This document shows positions 62,850 through 64,000 of a DNA stretch of 64,000 nt, one piece after another (position 1 is the stretch's first letter; each line of letters opens with the position of its first letter). The notes under the pieces were generated by a model that saw only the letters and a program-made list of their open reading frames with translations, had not been told where the DNA came from and did not search any database. A program made the position numbers and the translations under genes. Source of the DNA: Microbispora sp. ZYX-F-249 (lineage in GTDB: Bacteria; Actinomycetota; Actinomycetes; Streptosporangiales; Streptosporangiaceae); assembly GCF_039649665.1 (NCBI RefSeq), contig NZ_JBDJAW010000024.1:62001-126000 (forward strand). The letters are read 5' to 3'.

Positions 62850-64000
62850 TTAGGCCCTGCCGAGGTCCGGCTCGGTCCGCCAGAGGCCGGTCGCCTGCTC
62901 GAAGGCGTGCCCGAGACGCAGGACGTCCATGTCGGCCCACGGCCTGCCCACGATCTGCAGGCCGACCGGAAGGCCCTCGGGCGTGAACCCGCACGGCACC
63001 GACATCGCGGGCGCGTGCAGCACGCTGACCCAGTAGCACGAGCGCATCCACGCCAGGTAGTCGGGCATCTCCACCCCCGCCACCTCCGTGACGTACGGCT
63101 GCTCGACCGGGAACGGCGGCACCTGGCTGACGGGCGCCACGAGGAAGTCGTACCGGCCGAAGAACTCCCGCATGCGATGGAACAGCCCGGTGCGCAGCCG
63201 CTCGGCCCGGGCGAGGTCGGCCCCGGTGACCTTCCGCCCCTGCTCCACGTTCCAGGCCACGTTGGGGCCCACCTCGGGGAGGTCGCCGAAACTGAGCGCG
63301 TAGTACCACGACCGGTAGACGCGGAACGCCTCCTCGGCGTCGGACAGGTCCAGGTCCACCCGCTCGACCTTGGCGCCCAGCCCGGCCAGCGTCTCGGCCG
63401 CCCGCGCCGTCGCCGCGGCCGTCCGCGGGTCGACCGGGAGGCCGCCCAGGTCGGGGCTGAAGGCGACGCGGACGCCGGCGAGGTCCATGTCGGCGAGGTG
63501 CGGGTCCAGCGGCGCCGCGAACGCCGCGCCGTCCTCGCGGATGGAGAACGGCGAGACCGGGTCGAACCCGGCGACGGCCGACATGAACAGCGCCAGGTCG
63601 GCGGCCGTACGGGCCATCGGGCCCGGCACGCTCAGCGTGAACCAGGCCGCCGTGGCCGACTTCGCCGGCACCCGCCCCGGGGTGGGCCGCAGGCCCGCCA
63701 CGTTGCAGAACGACGCGGGGTTGCGCAGCGACCCGCCCATGTCGGAGCCGTCGGCGAGCGGCACCATCCGGCACGCCAGCGCCGCCGCGGCGCCGCCGCT
63801 GCTGCCGCCCGCGCTCTTCGACAGGTCGTAGGGGTTGCGCGTCGCCCCGAACACCTCGTTGACCGTGTGCGAGCCGGTGCCGAACTCCGGGGTGTTCGTC
63901 TTGCCGAGCGCGATCCCGCCCGCCTCGCGGATGCGCCGCACCAGCGGGTCGTCCTCGGCGGGCACGTGGTTCGCGAAGGCCGGCGAGCCGTACGTGGTCC
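62850..64000 (-). CDS. Amidase-signature family enzyme (5' end beyond window)
   Basis: At least 383 residues, missing the N-terminus, which lies past base 64000; the frame stays open to the edge (TTYGSPAFANHVPAEDD). The catalytic triad is visible: Lys in LGKTNTPEFGT, cis-Ser in SAGGSSGGAAAALA and nucleophile Ser in GSDMGGSLRNPASF. The C-terminal part has SCYWVSVLHAPAMSVPCGF and GLPVGLQIVG. Such enzymes hydrolyse amides in the cytosol. The GatA role is possible but the neighbours do not include gatB or gatC, so a general amidase is likelier. Confidence 0.93.
   Translation of the reverse strand, partial: TTYGSPAFANHVPAEDDPLVRRIREAGGIALGKTNTPEFGTGSHTVNEVFGATRNPYDLSKSAGGSSGGAAAALACRMVPLADGSDMGGSLRNPASFCNVAGLRPTPGRVPAKSATAAWFTLSVPGPMARTAADLALFMSAVAGFDPVSPFSIREDGAAFAAPLDPHLADMDLAGVRVAFSPDLGGLPVDPRTAAATARAAETLAGLGAKVERVDLDLSDAEEAFRVYRSWYYALSFGDLPEVGPNVAWNVEQGRKVTGADLARAERLRTGLFHRMREFFGRYDFLVAPVSQVPPFPVEQPYVTEVAGVEMPDYLAWMRSCYWVSVLHAPAMSVPCGFTPEGLPVGLQIVGRPWADMDVLRLGHAFEQATGLWRTEPDLGRA

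Noticed and set aside
1-64000. Biosynthetic gene cluster suggested by the SARP, TipA-like and MocR regulators
   Set aside because: No core biosynthetic enzyme, transporter or tailoring genes are in the window; regulators alone do not make a cluster.

Overview
The window is high-GC actinobacterial chromosome. Gene order, meso-diaminopimelate-type MurE, DivIVA/SepF/YggT and a T-box-controlled type-2 IleRS point to a filamentous or branching actinomycete. Streptosporangiales is my best guess from these traits; it has not been tested. There is no sign of phage, insertion sequence, CRISPR, rRNA or tRNA. The centre is a complete division and cell wall (dcw) cluster.

Layout. 1-5600: a partial TetR gene divergent from an SRPBCC gene, an M24 peptidase, efp, nusB, a methyltransferase, dinB and a DUF3040 membrane protein, closed by a strong hairpin. 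5800-10608 (minus): a MoxR ATPase, DUF58 protein and transglutaminase operon. 11025-30683 (plus): mraZ, rsmH, ftsL-like, ftsI, murE, murF, mraY, murD, ftsW, murG, murC, ftsQ, ftsZ, yggS, sepF, yggT and divIVA. Start and stop codons overlap at many junctions. The pgeF/ylmD gene usual between ftsZ and yggS is absent. 30730-32394: a membrane protein with a His/Cys metal-site motif.

32610-36000 (minus): ileS behind a T-box leader. 36252-38259: dksA/traR-like, lspA, rluD. 38269-41724 (minus): two PASTA-less Ser/Thr kinases. 42050-46340: secreted M14 and M1 metallopeptidases. 46378-48161 (minus): a NarL-type two-component pair, followed by a SARP/BTAD regulator, a MocR-type regulator that has lost its PLP lysine, and a divergent leaderless TipA-like MerR gene. 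A third Ser/Thr kinase follows (51682-53787, minus).

53882-55017: a 17-residue leader peptide and terminator-type attenuator precede a degenerate DAHP synthase-chorismate mutase fusion. 55097-62252: dnaE, a class A PBP (minus) and a MurA-family gene (minus) with Asp in place of the fosfomycin-reactive Cys. 62312-64000: an operator-like palindrome, a small four-helix membrane protein and an amidase cut by the window edge.

Most genes are well-known families. The least explained parts are regulatory or degenerate: the leader/attenuator and its pseudo-DAHPS target, the PLP-lysine-less MocR, the palindrome shared by murA and its neighbour, and the H-x3-C/CxxC protein next to divIVA. I found no convincing wholly new multi-gene system.
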